DNA of 64,000 nucleotides from the NCBI RefSeq assembly GCF_001517405.1, contig NZ_LN907827.1:2884914-2948913 (forward strand), given 5' to 3'. The first letter of the stretch is position 1. The number at the start of each line of letters is the position of its first letter. Made by a program: the position numbers and the translations under genes. Below the pieces are notes generated by a model that worked only from the letters and a program-made list of their open reading frames with translations, was not told where the DNA came from and did not search any database. The DNA is from Duffyella gerundensis. Lineage in GTDB: Bacteria > Pseudomonadota > Gammaproteobacteria > Enterobacterales > Enterobacteriaceae. This document shows, one piece after another, positions 53,321 to 63,468 of the stretch.

Positions 53321-54853
53321 GTGGCACAAAAACCGCTTGAGGGTACCCAGCTTGTCCTGATGACCATCGCGCTGTCGTTAGCGACGTTTATGCAGGTACT
53401 CGACTCAACCATTGCTAACGTAGCGATTCCCACCATCGCCGGTAACCTGGGGGCATCCAACTCCCAGGGAACCTGGGTTATTACCTCGTTTGGGGTGGCA
53501 AACGCCATCTCCATTCCGCTAACCGGCTGGCTGGCAAAGCGCGTTGGCGAGGTCAAACTGTTCCTGTGGTCAACCATCGCGTTTGCGGTGGCCTCCTGGC
53601 TGTGCGGCATGTCCGAAAGCCTGACCACGCTGATCTTCTTTCGTATTATTCAGGGCGTGGTGGCCGGACCGCTGATTCCGCTGTCGCAAAGCCTGCTGCT
53701 GAATAACTATCCGCCAGCGAAACGCAGCGTTGCGCTGTCGCTGTGGGCGATGACGGTGATTGTGGCGCCGATCTGCGGCCCGATTCTTGGCGGCTGGATC
53801 AGCGATAACTATCACTGGGGCTGGATCTTCTTCATCAACGTGCCGATTGGCGTGCTGGTGGTGGTGCTGGCGTTGCAAACGCTGCGCGGGCGCGAGACAA
53901 AAACGGAGATCAGACGCATCGATATGGTGGGTCTGGTGCTGCTGGTGGCTGGGATCGGCTGTCTGCAGGTGATGCTCGATCGCGGCAAGGAGCTGGACTG
54001 GTTTAACTCCACGGAAATCATCGTGCTGACGGTGGTTGCGGTGCTTGCGCTGGTGGCGCTACTGATATGGGAGTTAACTGATGATCATCCGATCGTCGAT
54101 TTAACCTTGTTCAAGTCCCGCAACTTCACTATTGGCTGCCTGTCGATCAGCCTGGCTTACATGCTCTACTTCGGCTCGATCGTGCTGCTGCCGCAGTTAT
54201 TGCAGGAAGTTTATGGCTATACCGCAACCTGGGCGGGACTGGCATCGGCGCCGGTGGGCATTATTCCGGTGATTCTGTCACCGATTATTGGCCGCTTTGC
54301 CCATCGCCTGGATATGCGCAAGCTGGTGACCTTCAGCTTTATCATGTATGCCGTCTGCTTTTACTGGCGTGCCTATACGTTTGAGCCGGGGATGGATTTT
54401 GCCGCATCGGCGCTGCCGCAGTTTATTCAGGGCTTTGCCGTGGCCTGCTTCTTTATGCCGCTGACCACGATTACGCTGTCGGGCCTGCCGCCGGAGCGCA
54501 TGGCTGCCGCATCGAGCCTGTCTAACTTTGTGCGTACGCTGGCCGGGTCGATTGGCACTTCGATCACCACCACCATGTGGACCAACCGTGAATCGTTGCA
54601 TCACAGCCAATTGAGCGAGTCGATTACGCCTTATAACGTCAACGCGCAGCAGACCTACGATCAGCTGATGCAGCTTGGCATGACGCAGCAGCAGGCTTCG
54701 GCGTGGATTGCCCAGCAGATCACCAATCAGGGGCTGATCATCTCAGCCAATGAGATCTTCTGGGCGTCTGCAGGGGTCTTCCTGTTGTTGTTGGTGATGA
54801 TCTGGTTCGCCCGTCCGCCGTTTGGTTCTGGCGGCGGCGGCGGCGCGCACTGA
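53321..54853 (+). CDS. emrB: Multidrug efflux MFS transporter EmrB
   Basis: EmrB is the 14-helix DHA2 proton/drug antiporter of the EmrAB-TolC pump (CCCP, nalidixic acid and similar in E. coli). The 510 residues show the family motif C region (GPILGGWISDNYHWGWIFFINVPIG) and the first-helix motif LDSTIANVAIPTIAG. The start is a GTG at 53321 with GGGAG upstream, 17 nt after emrA. Confidence 0.97.
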   Translation: MAQKPLEGTQLVLMTIALSLATFMQVLDSTIANVAIPTIAGNLGASNSQGTWVITSFGVANAISIPLTGWLAKRVGEVKLFLWSTIAFAVASWLCGMSESLTTLIFFRIIQGVVAGPLIPLSQSLLLNNYPPAKRSVALSLWAMTVIVAPICGPILGGWISDNYHWGWIFFINVPIGVLVVVLALQTLRGRETKTEIRRIDMVGLVLLVAGIGCLQVMLDRGKELDWFNSTEIIVLTVVAVLALVALLIWELTDDHPIVDLTLFKSRNFTIGCLSISLAYMLYFGSIVLLPQLLQEVYGYTATWAGLASAPVGIIPVILSPIIGRFAHRLDMRKLVTFSFIMYAVCFYWRAYTFEPGMDFAASALPQFIQGFAVACFFMPLTTITLSGLPPERMAAASSLSNFVRTLAGSIGTSITTTMWTNRESLHHSQLSESITPYNVNAQQTYDQLMQLGMTQQQASAWIAQQITNQGLIISANEIFWASAGVFLLLLVMIWFARPPFGSGGGGGAH

Positions 54854-54865
54854 CGATTTGCCATA

Positions 54866-54895
54866 AAAAAAGGGCCTGTTTCCAGGCCCTTTTTT
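54866..54895. terminator. Bidirectional terminator between emrB and yfiF
   Basis: AAAAAAGGGCCTG pairs with CAGGCCCTTTTTT around a TTTC loop, a 13-bp stem that works on both strands for the two convergent genes. Confidence 0.93.
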
Positions 54896-54915
54896 ACGTC
54901 TGTCGCTGATACCGC

Positions 54916-55974
54916 TTAGCGATTCTGACGCCACCATTCAGCCAACAACACGCCGGTTGCGACCGAGACGTTCAGGCTTTCTACTTTGCCCGTGCCGCCA
55001 ATGGAGACGCTGAGATCGCCCTGCTGCCAGGCGCTTTCTGACAGGCCATCACGCTCCTGCCCCAACACCAGCACCATTTTCGCGGGCAGCGTCGCTTCTG
55101 CCAGCGGCGTACCTTTGTGACTGGATGTCGTCACAATGGTGTAGCCTGCACGACGAAACGCTTCCAAACCCGCTTCGAAGCTCTCATCGCTGATCGCGGT
55201 GACGTGCTCGGCGCCGCCTTCAGCAGTACGCACCGCGGCGCCCGACTCCAGCAGAGACGCATCGTTCACCAGCACGCCACGCGCGCCGAAGTGCGCACAG
55301 CTGCGCATGATGCCGCCGAGGTTATGTGGGTTACCGATATCTTCCAGCGCCAGCACGCAATCGCGCGCTTCCGCCTGGGCCAGCCAGGTTTTTACCGGCA
55401 TGCCGGTGCGCTTTTTGATCAGAAAGCACACGCCACCGTGATGCTCAGTGCCCGCCGCTTTGGCCAGCTCTTCATCATCAACCACATGATAAGCTTTGCG
55501 GTTGGCGGCCAGCCAGCGCAGGGTTTCCCGAAAACGCGGCGTTACGCTCTGCACAAACCAGGCGCGTACGATGCTTTCCGGACGGCTCTGGAACAGTGCG
55601 TGACAGGCATTTTCGCCATAGACACGGCTCTCTTCCTGGCGCTGACGACGCAGCTGAACCGGATCGATAAAGCTTTTGCCGCTGATACCGCTGTGCGCCG
55701 GTTGGCTGGCTTCATCATCAACCGGAGGCCGGCTGACGGTGCGCCATGGCGACCCTTCACGACCCTGATCGCGCGAGATACCGCGTTCTTCGCCGCGATC
55801 GCGACCACGCGCATCCGCCGGACGGGAAGGACGACGGTCTCTCTCCTGGCCAGCTGCATCCGAACGGCCACCTTTGCCGGTACGGGGATTCTGTCCGCGT
55901 GGTTTATTCTCTTCATCGCCGCGAACATACATCACTTTGACTTTGCCGCTTTTGCCTTTAAATTCGTCGTTCAT
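54916..55974 (-). CDS. yfiF: TrmH-family (SPOUT) tRNA/rRNA methyltransferase YfiF
   Basis: This 352-residue protein has a long disordered, Arg/Gly-rich N-terminal arm (about 15-95), a substrate-binding domain (about 110-190), and a C-terminal SPOUT domain with the knot motifs [32 protein letters not shown] and [16 protein letters not shown]. It therefore should 2'-O-methylate RNA, but I know of no proven substrate. In E. coli it lies next to ung; here it follows emrB. It is divergent from trxC. Confidence 0.92.
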   Translation of the reverse strand: MNDEFKGKSGKVKVMYVRGDEENKPRGQNPRTGKGGRSDAAGQERDRRPSRPADARGRDRGEERGISRDQGREGSPWRTVSRPPVDDEASQPAHSGISGKSFIDPVQLRRQRQEESRVYGENACHALFQSRPESIVRAWFVQSVTPRFRETLRWLAANRKAYHVVDDEELAKAAGTEHHGGVCFLIKKRTGMPVKTWLAQAEARDCVLALEDIGNPHNLGGIMRSCAHFGARGVLVNDASLLESGAAVRTAEGGAEHVTAISDESFEAGLEAFRRAGYTIVTTSSHKGTPLAEATLPAKMVLVLGQERDGLSESAWQQGDLSVSIGGTGKVESLNVSVATGVLLAEWWRQNR

Positions 55975-56158
55975 TTTTCCTCCACCGTGGCTGAGCGCGA
56001 AGCGCGCAGATTACCTGATGTCGTGCCGGTTAGCCATTAACTCCCGCCAAAAGCTATTAACTATTATACCTATTGAGCGATCCACATTGAGCAAGAAAAA
56101 CCCACAACGCATAATAACAGCAGGCTATTTATATCAACTTTAACGATTTGAGGTCTCT

Positions 56159-56578
56159 ATGAACACGGTTTGTGCATCCTGTCAGGCAACGAATCGCGTC
56201 CCTGAAGAGCGTATTGCTGACGGCGCGAAATGCGGCCGTTGTGGCAATGAGCTGTTTACCGGCGAGGTAGTCAACGCCACCGCAGGTACGCTGGACAAAT
56301 ACCTTGCTGATGATATGCCGGTGCTGATCGACTTCTGGGCACCCTGGTGCGGCCCATGCGTCAACTTTGCACCCATCTTCGCCGATGTGGCGAACGAGCG
56401 CCGGGAACAGGTGCGATTTGTGAAAATCAACACCGAAGCGGAACCAGAGCTGAGCGCGCGTTTCCGTATTCGCAGTATTCCTACCATTATGATGTTCAAA
56501 AAAGGCGAAATGGTCGACATGCTGAGCGGCGCAATGCCAAAAGCGCCGTTTAATGAATGGATCGACGAAGTCGTATAA
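56159..56578 (+). CDS. trxC: Thioredoxin 2
   Basis: TrxC is a zinc-containing thioredoxin induced by oxidative stress in E. coli. The 139 residues have an N-terminal zinc module (C5-x2-C8 and C25-x2-C28) and the redox motif WCGPC (Cys64, Cys67) in the thioredoxin fold. I could not make out a clear OxyR site upstream. GAGG precedes the ATG. Confidence 0.97.
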   Translation: MNTVCASCQATNRVPEERIADGAKCGRCGNELFTGEVVNATAGTLDKYLADDMPVLIDFWAPWCGPCVNFAPIFADVANERREQVRFVKINTEAEPELSARFRIRSIPTIMMFKKGEMVDMLSGAMPKAPFNEWIDEVV

Positions 56579-56664
56579 TGAACAGGCGGCCAACAGCCAT
56601 GCTGGCCACCCTACGTTTTATGCTGCGCTTCCGCTAGAATGGCGTTTTTACCGCTTCAGGGTGT

Positions 56665-57360
56665 ATGACTATTAACGCCGTTCTGCAATTACGCGCCCAG
56701 CGCCTGGCGCGCGCCACCCGCCCTTTCCTTGCCCGCGGCAACCGCGTGATCCGTTGTCAGGGTTGTCTGCTGCCTAAAAAACTCTGCCTGTGTGCCAGCA
56801 TCGTGCCGCAACCGGCGCGCAGCCGCTTCTGCCTGGTAATGTTTGATACCGAGCCGATGAAGCCGAGCAATACAGGCCGACTGATTGCCGATATTCTACC
56901 CGATACTCAGGCTTTTGGCTGGTCGCGCACCGAGCCCGATAGCGCGCTGCTGGCCGCCGTGCAAAACGCCGACTATCAGCCGGTAGTGGTGTTTCCTGAA
57001 TCCTATGCCGATCCAGGGCGACCCGTGCTGCGCTCGCCACCACGCGAAGGCAAGCCGCTGCTGTTCATTATGCTGGATGGCACCTGGACAGAAGCGCGCA
57101 AGATGTTCCGCAAAAGCCCGTGGCTGGATGCGTTGCCGGTCATGTCGCTGTCGTTTACGACGCCCTCCAATTATCAGCTGCGCGAAGCACATGGTGAAGG
57201 ACAGCACTGCACTGCTGAAGTGGCGGCTGAGCTACTGGCACAGGCGGGCGATCTGGCGGCCGCGCAGGCGCTGAGTGCGCACTTCACGCTGTTTCGTCAG
57301 CACTATCTGGCAGGCAAACCGCACCATCCTTTGCATCAACAGGCGATCGCGGACAAATAA
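56665..57360 (+). CDS. tapT: tRNA-uridine aminocarboxypropyltransferase (DTW domain)
   Basis: TapT (YfiP) makes acp3U47 in several tRNAs using SAM. The 231 residues contain an N-terminal four-cysteine cluster (CQGCLLPKKLCLC) and the DTW signature region as LDGTWTEARKMF followed by SPWLDALP. It lies between trxC and patZ as in E. coli. Confidence 0.92.
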   Translation: MTINAVLQLRAQRLARATRPFLARGNRVIRCQGCLLPKKLCLCASIVPQPARSRFCLVMFDTEPMKPSNTGRLIADILPDTQAFGWSRTEPDSALLAAVQNADYQPVVVFPESYADPGRPVLRSPPREGKPLLFIMLDGTWTEARKMFRKSPWLDALPVMSLSFTTPSNYQLREAHGEGQHCTAEVAAELLAQAGDLAAAQALSAHFTLFRQHYLAGKPHHPLHQQAIADK

Positions 57361-57451
57361 ACCGTCACTGCCGGTTGCATCGTGACAGAGGTGATTTAAA
57401 GTCAGTCTGACTTTTATCTTCTCTCAGTGTTGAACCGGCCAGGAGGCTGTT

Positions 57452-60109
57452 ATGAGCCAGCGAGGATTGGAAGCGTTACTCAGGCCTAAGTCGATTGCCG
57501 TGATTGGTGCCTCGACTAAACCACAGCGCGCCGGCTATTTAATGATGCGCAATTTGCTTTCCGGCGGCTTCAGCGGCGCGGTTCTGCCGGTGACGCCGCA
57601 GTATAAAGCCGTGTGCGGCGTGATGGCCTGGCCCGATGTCGCCAGCCTGCCACTTTCCCCCGATCTCGCCATTATTTGCACCCATGCCAAAAGAAACCTG
57701 CTGCTGCTTGAGGCGCTGGGGAAAAAAGGCTGCAAGGCGTGCATTATTTTGTCTGCGCCGGAAAGCCAGCGTGAAGCGCTGTTAGCCTGCGCCAGCCAGT
57801 GGCAAATTCGCCTGCTAGGCCCAAACAGCCTGGGATTGCTGGCCCCGTGGCAGGGACTGAACGCCAGCTTTTCACCGGTGCCGATTCAAAAAGGCAAGCT
57901 GGCTTTTGTGTCGCAGTCAGCCGCTGTCTCTAATACGATTCTCGACTGGGCGCAGCAGCGTCAGCTCGGCTTCTCGTGGTTTATTGCACTGGGCGACAGC
58001 CTGGATATTGATATCGACGACCTGCTCGACTTCCTCGCCCGTGACGGCAAAACCAGCGCGATCCTGCTCTATCTGGAACACCTCAGCGATGCCCGCCGCT
58101 TTGTCTCCGCCGCGCGTAGCGCCTCGCGTAACAAACCGATTCTGGTGATTAAAAGTGGCCGCAGCGCCCAGGCGCAGGCGCTGCTGAAAAGCCATGCCGG
58201 ACTTGATGCCGCATGGGATGCCGCCATCCAGCGTGCCGGTTTGCTGCGAGTGACCGATACGCATGAGCTGTTCTCTGCGGTGGAAACTCTGAGCCATATG
58301 CGCCCGCTGCGTGGTGAACGGCTAATGATTGTCAGTAACGGCGCTGCGCCTGCCGCGCTGGCGCTGGATGCGCTGGATGCGCGTGGTGGTAAGCTGGCGC
58401 AGTTGAATGACGACACGGTTGACGCGCTGAATGCGCTGCTGCCGGATGAGATAACCGCGGGCAATCCACTGGATTTAAAAGATGATGCCACCGTTGATCG
58501 CTATCTGGACTGCATTGAGATCCTGCTCAACAGCCACGACCTTGATGCGCTGATGATCATTCATTCACCCAGCGCGGTCGCCCCGGCAACACAAACCGCG
58601 CAGCGTCTGATTGCCCTGATTCAACAGCATCCACGCGGCAAGCAGGTTACCCTGCTCACTAACTGGTGTGGGGAATTTTCTTCGCTTGAGGCGCGCCGCG
58701 CATTTAACGATGCGGGCCTGCCAACCTATCGCACGCCGGAGGGCACGGTTACGGCGTTTATGCATATGGTTGAGTACCGCCGTAACCAGAAGCAGCTGCG
58801 TGAAACGCCTGCCCTGCCGGTCAACCTGCCACAGGCGAGTGCAGTTGCGCATCAGCTTATTCAACAGGCGCTGGCACAGGGTATTACCACGCTGGATACG
58901 CATGAAGTACGCGCGATTCTGCAGGCCTACGGTTTGACTACGCTGCCGACATGGATTGCCGCCGACAGCGTCGAAGCCGTGACCATCGCTAATCAGGTTG
59001 GCTATCCGGTGGCGCTTAAGCTGCGATCGCCGGATATCGCGCACAAATCTGATGTGCAGGGCGTCATGCTGTCGCTGCGCTCCGCCAGCGAGGTACAGCA
59101 GGCGGCAAATGCCATTATCGATCGCGTTAAGCAAACGCTGCCGCAGGCGCGCATTGATGGCCTGCTAGTTCAGAGCATGGCCAGTCGCCTTGGCGCACAG
59201 GAATTGCGTGTGGTGGTGGAGCAGGATCCGCTGTTTGGGCCGGTGATCCTGCTGGGGGAAGGCGGCGTTGACTGGCAGCCCGATAAGCAGGCCGCCGTCG
59301 CCCTGCCACCGCTGAATATGGCGCTGGCTCGCTACTTTATTATTCAGGCGATCAAAGGCGGTAAGATACGTGGTCGCAGCAATGCGCAGCAGCTCGACAT
59401 TACCGGGCTGAGCCAGCTGCTGGTGCAGGTTTCCAACCTGATCGTTGACTGCCCTGAAATACAGCGTCTTGATATTCATCCCCTGCTGGCGGCAGGCAGC
59501 GATTTCAGCCTGCTGGATGTTACCTTATCGCTGGCGCCTTTCGACGGCGACAACGAGGCACGACTGGCCATTCGTCCTTATCCGCACCGGCTTGAAGAGC
59601 AGGTGACGTTAAAAAATGGCCAGCACTGTCTGTTTCGCCCCATTCTGCCGGAAGATGAGCCGCTGCTGCGTGAGTTTATTGCGCAGGTCACAAAAGAAGA
59701 TCTCTACTATCGTTATTTCAGTGAGATCAATGAGTTTACCCATGATGATTTAGCCAATATGACGCAGATCGACTACGATCGAGAAATGGCGATCGTCGCC
59801 GTGCGAGAAATTAACGATCGTACTGAGATCGTTGGCGTCACGCGGGCGATCTCTGATGCGGATAATATTGACGCTGAGTTTTCGGTTCTGGTGCGTTCTG
59901 ACCTGAAAGGATTAGGACTGGGGCGACGCCTGCTGGAAAAAATGATCGGTTATACCCGGGAACATGGCCTGCAACAGCTAAACGGCATTACCATGCCTGG
60001 TAATCGCGGCATGATCACACTAGCGAGCAAGCTGAATTTCAATGTGGATATTCAGCTGGAGGATGGCATTGTTAGCCTTAACTTACCGCTGAATAAACAG
60101 GTCGATTAA
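57452..60109 (+). CDS. patZ: Protein lysine acetyltransferase Pat
   Basis: PatZ (YfiQ) acetylates and thereby inactivates acetyl-CoA synthetase and other enzymes, opposed by CobB. The 885 residues are an N-terminal NDP-forming acyl-CoA synthetase-like part (CoA-binding start MSQRGLEALLRPKSIAVIGAS, ATP-grasp-like region about 480-700) and a C-terminal GNAT domain (about 725-885) with the acetyl-CoA loop LKGLGLGRRLLEKM. AGGAGG sits before the ATG. pssA follows after 117 nt. Confidence 0.96.
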   Translation: MSQRGLEALLRPKSIAVIGASTKPQRAGYLMMRNLLSGGFSGAVLPVTPQYKAVCGVMAWPDVASLPLSPDLAIICTHAKRNLLLLEALGKKGCKACIILSAPESQREALLACASQWQIRLLGPNSLGLLAPWQGLNASFSPVPIQKGKLAFVSQSAAVSNTILDWAQQRQLGFSWFIALGDSLDIDIDDLLDFLARDGKTSAILLYLEHLSDARRFVSAARSASRNKPILVIKSGRSAQAQALLKSHAGLDAAWDAAIQRAGLLRVTDTHELFSAVETLSHMRPLRGERLMIVSNGAAPAALALDALDARGGKLAQLNDDTVDALNALLPDEITAGNPLDLKDDATVDRYLDCIEILLNSHDLDALMIIHSPSAVAPATQTAQRLIALIQQHPRGKQVTLLTNWCGEFSSLEARRAFNDAGLPTYRTPEGTVTAFMHMVEYRRNQKQLRETPALPVNLPQASAVAHQLIQQALAQGITTLDTHEVRAILQAYGLTTLPTWIAADSVEAVTIANQVGYPVALKLRSPDIAHKSDVQGVMLSLRSASEVQQAANAIIDRVKQTLPQARIDGLLVQSMASRLGAQELRVVVEQDPLFGPVILLGEGGVDWQPDKQAAVALPPLNMALARYFIIQAIKGGKIRGRSNAQQLDITGLSQLLVQVSNLIVDCPEIQRLDIHPLLAAGSDFSLLDVTLSLAPFDGDNEARLAIRPYPHRLEEQVTLKNGQHCLFRPILPEDEPLLREFIAQVTKEDLYYRYFSEINEFTHDDLANMTQIDYDREMAIVAVREINDRTEIVGVTRAISDADNIDAEFSVLVRSDLKGLGLGRRLLEKMIGYTREHGLQQLNGITMPGNRGMITLASKLNFNVDIQLEDGIVSLNLPLNKQVD

Positions 60110-60226
60110 CCTTGTAGATAAAGGTAAAAAAGACGCTATCCGGGCGGGTTAATGATAATATTCATCGTTAGGGTCATGATTTAATGGCAAATCGCCATTC
60201 ATTGCATAGAGAAGAAGCGCACTGTG

Positions 60227-61582
60227 ATGTTGTCTAAATTTAAGCGCAATAAACACCAACAACACCTTGCACAGCTGCCAAAACTGTCACAATCTGCTGC
60301 TGACATTCGTACGCTGTTTTCACCCGCTGAATTTCGCCAGACGCTGCTGGAAAAAATAGCTGGCGCGACGCGACGCATCTGCATCGTTGCGCTTTATCTG
60401 GAGAACGACGATGGCGGTCGGGCCATTCTGAATGCGCTTTACGACGCAAAACGGGCGCGCCCGGAGATGGATGTTTCTATCTGCGTGGACTGGCATCGTG
60501 CGCAGCGCGGCAGAATTGGTGCAGCGGCGGCGGCGACCAATGCTGACTGGTATTGCCAGCTGGCAACCGACAATCCGCAGATCGCCATTCCGGTTTATGG
60601 CATTCCGGTAAATACCCGCGAAGCGCTGGGCGTGCTGCACCTGAAAGGCTTTGTAATCGACGACGCGGTGCTGTACAGCGGTGCCAGCCTGAACGATGTG
60701 TATCTTCATCAACACGATAAATACCGTTACGATCGTTATCAGTGGATTCAGAACGGCGCGTTGGCTGAGACCTTTTTTAATTGGGTAAAAACCAATTTGC
60801 AGGCGGCAGAAGCGGTTAACCGGCTGGATAAATCGGAGCGGCCAAGCAGCCCGGAAATCAAAAACGAGACGCGTCAGTTCCGTCAGGATCTGCGTGGCTT
60901 TGATTATCAGTTCACGCCTAACGCCGGCAATGAAGAGCTGGCGGTAACACCGTTGGTAGGGCTCGGCAAACGCAGCTTGTTGAATAAAACCATCTATCAT
61001 CTGATGCCCTGCGCCGAGAAAAAGCTGACGCTGTGCACGCCCTACTTCAATATGCCCGCTATTCTGGTCAGGAATATTATCGGCCTGTTGCGTGCCGGCA
61101 AAGAGGTGGAAATTATCGTAGGGGATAAAACTGCTAACGATTTCTACATTCCGGAAGATCAGCCGTTTAAAATCATTGGTGCTCTGCCCTATCTGTACGA
61201 AATTAACCTGCGCCGTTTCCTCAGCCGCTTGCAATATTATGTGAGTAACGGCCAGCTGACCGTGCGTCTGTGGAAAGAAGGCGAAAACAGTTATCACCTG
61301 AAAGGCATCTGGGTGGATGACGAATGGATGATGGTCACCGGTAATAATCTCAACCCGCGCGCCTGGCGCCTGGATCTGGAAAACGCCATTCTCATTCACG
61401 ATCCGTTGCAGGAATTAACTGAGCAGCGTGATAAAGAGTTGGCGCTGATCCGCACGCACACCATCGTAGTAAACCACTTCCGTGAGCTTGAAAGTATTGC
61501 TGACTATCCGGCGAAGGTGCGCAAATTGATTCGACGACTGCGTCGTATCCGCATCGACAAACTGATTAGCCGGATTCTCTGA
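60227..61582 (+). CDS. pssA: CDP-diacylglycerol-serine O-phosphatidyltransferase
   Basis: PssA makes phosphatidylserine from CDP-diacylglycerol and serine, the committed step to phosphatidylethanolamine. The 451 residues are of the phospholipase-D superfamily type with two HKD motifs: HLKGFVIDDAVLYSGASLND and HLKGIWVDDEWMMVTGNNLN. There is no membrane helix; the Arg-rich C-terminus (RKLIRRLRRIRIDKLISRIL) probably binds acidic lipids. The ATG at 60227 follows an in-frame GTG one codon earlier. Confidence 0.97.
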   Translation: MLSKFKRNKHQQHLAQLPKLSQSAADIRTLFSPAEFRQTLLEKIAGATRRICIVALYLENDDGGRAILNALYDAKRARPEMDVSICVDWHRAQRGRIGAAAAATNADWYCQLATDNPQIAIPVYGIPVNTREALGVLHLKGFVIDDAVLYSGASLNDVYLHQHDKYRYDRYQWIQNGALAETFFNWVKTNLQAAEAVNRLDKSERPSSPEIKNETRQFRQDLRGFDYQFTPNAGNEELAVTPLVGLGKRSLLNKTIYHLMPCAEKKLTLCTPYFNMPAILVRNIIGLLRAGKEVEIIVGDKTANDFYIPEDQPFKIIGALPYLYEINLRRFLSRLQYYVSNGQLTVRLWKEGENSYHLKGIWVDDEWMMVTGNNLNPRAWRLDLENAILIHDPLQELTEQRDKELALIRTHTIVVNHFRELESIADYPAKVRKLIRRLRRIRIDKLISRIL

Positions 61583-61586
61583 CTCC

Positions 61587-61910
61587 ATGCGCCTGTTGCT
61601 GCCGCTGCTAATAGTGATGTGCAGCGGCTGCACGCATTTCGCACAGGATAGCTGGACCGGAAAAGATAAAGCACAGCACGTTGTGGGATCCGCTTTACTG
61701 ACCATAGCCGGTAGCGAATATGGTGCTGCACAGCACTGGAGCCGGGCGCAGAGTCGACAATTTGGTTTGATGTTTGCCTTTACCTTAGGCACTGGCAAAG
61801 AGCTGTTTGACAGTCGACGAGCCGGTTCAGGCTGGAGCTGGAAGGATTTAAGCTGGGATATAGCCGGTGCTGCCACCGGCTACAGCCTATGGAATGCGGC
61901 GCATCACTGA
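61587..61910 (+). CDS. yfiM: YfiM family lipoprotein
   Basis: The 107-residue protein has a signal peptide with a lipobox-like CSGC (Cys15) and then TQ/WTG-KDKAQH, a conserved start DSWTGKDKAQHVVGSA and SGWSWKDLSWDIAGAATGYSLW at the end. The fold probably inserts partly into the membrane. Function is unknown. It follows pssA by 4 nt and its stop codon abuts the stop of the convergent kgtP. Confidence 0.88.
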   Translation: MRLLLPLLIVMCSGCTHFAQDSWTGKDKAQHVVGSALLTIAGSEYGAAQHWSRAQSRQFGLMFAFTLGTGKELFDSRRAGSGWSWKDLSWDIAGAATGYSLWNAAHH

Positions 61911-63215
61911 TTACAGTGAAATACCCTTGCCACGCCGATGCAGCATCAGCGAGACCAGAAAAGCCAGCGCGCCCATCGCTGAAACATACCAAAAGAAGCT
62001 GGTTTCAATGCCCTGGTGCTTCAGCGTTAGAGCAACAAACTCAGCTGACCCACCAAATATGGCATTCGCAATCGCATAAGATAATCCTACGCCTAATGCT
62101 CTGACTTCTGGGGGGAACATCTCCGCTTTGAGGATACCGCTGATCGAGGTATAGAAACTGGTGATCAACAGCGCGAGCATGACCAGAGAAATGGCGGCCC
62201 ATTCGCTCTCGACGTTCTGTAGCGCGGTCAGAATCGGCACGGTACAGATAGCGGCACCCGCGCCAAAAATCATCATTGAACTACGGCGGCCAATCTTATC
62301 TGACAAAGCACCAATTACCGGTTGAATTAACATAAATACAAACAGTGCGCCGGTCATCAATGCACTGGCTGTCTTCGCATCCATGCCCGACGTGTTAACC
62401 AGATACTTTTGCATGTAGGTGGTGAAAGTATAAAAACTCAGCGAGCCGCCAGCGGTAAAACCCAGCACCATTAAAAAAGCACGCCTGTGGTTCTTCAGTA
62501 ATCCCATCAGGCTGCCGGCATCCCGATGCTCACGGGTATTTTTGTCGCTGGTTTCGTTTAATGAACGGCGCAGCCACAGGGCAACTACCGCAAGCACAGC
62601 ACCCAGCGCAAACGGAATACGCCATCCCCAGCTCTTCAACTCCGCATCGGTCATCAACTGTTGTAAAACAACCACGGTAAGTACCGCCAGCAGCTGACCA
62701 CCGATTAGGGTCACGTACTGAAAAGAAGCATAGAAACCTTTACGCCCTTCCAGTGCCACTTCGCTCATATAGGTTGCACTGGTGCCATATTCGCCTCCCA
62801 CTGATAATCCCTGAAACATACGCGCCAGTAATAAGATAATCGGCGCGGCAATGCCGATGCTATCAAACCCAGGCAAGCAGGCAATGACCAGTGAGCCGAA
62901 ACACATCATGCAGACGGAGATCAGCATGGATTTCTTGCGGCCATGCTTATCCGCAATGTAGCCGAACATCCAGCCACCAATCGGACGCATCAGAAAACCT
63001 ACGGCAAATACGCCAGCGGTTTGTAAAAGTTGAGTGGTGCTGTCTCCCTGCGGGAAGAAAATATGGGCAAAGTAGAGTGAAAAGAATGAATAGACGTAGA
63101 AATCAAACCACTCAACCAGATTGCCTGAGGAAGCACCGACAATCGCCCAGATTCTCTTTTTTGAATCCGATGCCGATGTCAGCGCATTGCTTCCATTCTT
63201 AATATTATCTGCCAT
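61911..63215 (-). CDS. kgtP: Alpha-ketoglutarate permease
   Basis: KgtP imports 2-oxoglutarate with protons (metabolite:H+ symporter family of the MFS). The 434 residues match E. coli KgtP from [24 protein letters not shown] onwards, with 12 helices and the conserved [23 protein letters not shown]. The start at 63215 has AAGG correctly placed; a GTG at 63221 is possible. Upstream lie an octanucleotide repeat and the presumed end of an rRNA operon. Confidence 0.96.
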   Translation of the reverse strand: MADNIKNGSNALTSASDSKKRIWAIVGASSGNLVEWFDFYVYSFFSLYFAHIFFPQGDSTTQLLQTAGVFAVGFLMRPIGGWMFGYIADKHGRKKSMLISVCMMCFGSLVIACLPGFDSIGIAAPIILLLARMFQGLSVGGEYGTSATYMSEVALEGRKGFYASFQYVTLIGGQLLAVLTVVVLQQLMTDAELKSWGWRIPFALGAVLAVVALWLRRSLNETSDKNTREHRDAGSLMGLLKNHRRAFLMVLGFTAGGSLSFYTFTTYMQKYLVNTSGMDAKTASALMTGALFVFMLIQPVIGALSDKIGRRSSMMIFGAGAAICTVPILTALQNVESEWAAISLVMLALLITSFYTSISGILKAEMFPPEVRALGVGLSYAIANAIFGGSAEFVALTLKHQGIETSFFWYVSAMGALAFLVSLMLHRRGKGISL

Positions 63216-63412
63216 GTTCACCTTGTTCCTTGCTAAAAGGTCATCTCAAAGGGTTCAGTAAAGCAGGAGTACCAGCAAGGAGATAACTTTGAATGGTGGA
63301 AAATGCAGTTTTGTGATGTCAGCAGGATTTTGACTGGGTTGAATTTAGGTTGGTGTGGGAGATTTCGGCTGTTATCAGGTTTGTCGATGCTCAAGCGTAA
63401 GAGGTTTGACGT
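63216..63412 (-). other. kgtP 5' region
   Basis: About 200 nt holding the kgtP Shine-Dalgarno sequence and presumably its promoter, with no other clear element before the octanucleotide repeat. Confidence 0.4.
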
Positions 63413-63468
63413 GCATGGTGGCATGTTGGCATGTTGGCATGGTGGCATGGTGGCATGGTGGCATGATG
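63413..63468 (+). repeat. Seven tandem copies of an octanucleotide
   Basis: The unit GCATGGTG is repeated seven times without gaps; copies 2 and 3 read GCATGTTG and the last GCATGATG. Each copy carries an ATG on the + strand. No credible ORF runs through it. It lies about 200 nt upstream of kgtP. Confidence 0.95.

Noticed and set aside
55117..56040. 307-codon open frame on the + strand
   Set aside because: Antisense of yfiF, whose SPOUT motifs are intact on the other strand.
56041..56158. OxyR site upstream of trxC
   Set aside because: Several CTAT tetramers occur but not at the spacing of the ATAG-N7-CTAT motif, so I do not call it.
60320..61399. 359-codon open frame on the - strand
   Set aside because: Antisense of pssA, which is clearly conserved with two HKD motifs.
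63413..63468. CRISPR-like array
   Set aside because: Contiguous 8-bp units without spacers; this is a simple tandem repeat. No cas genes are present.
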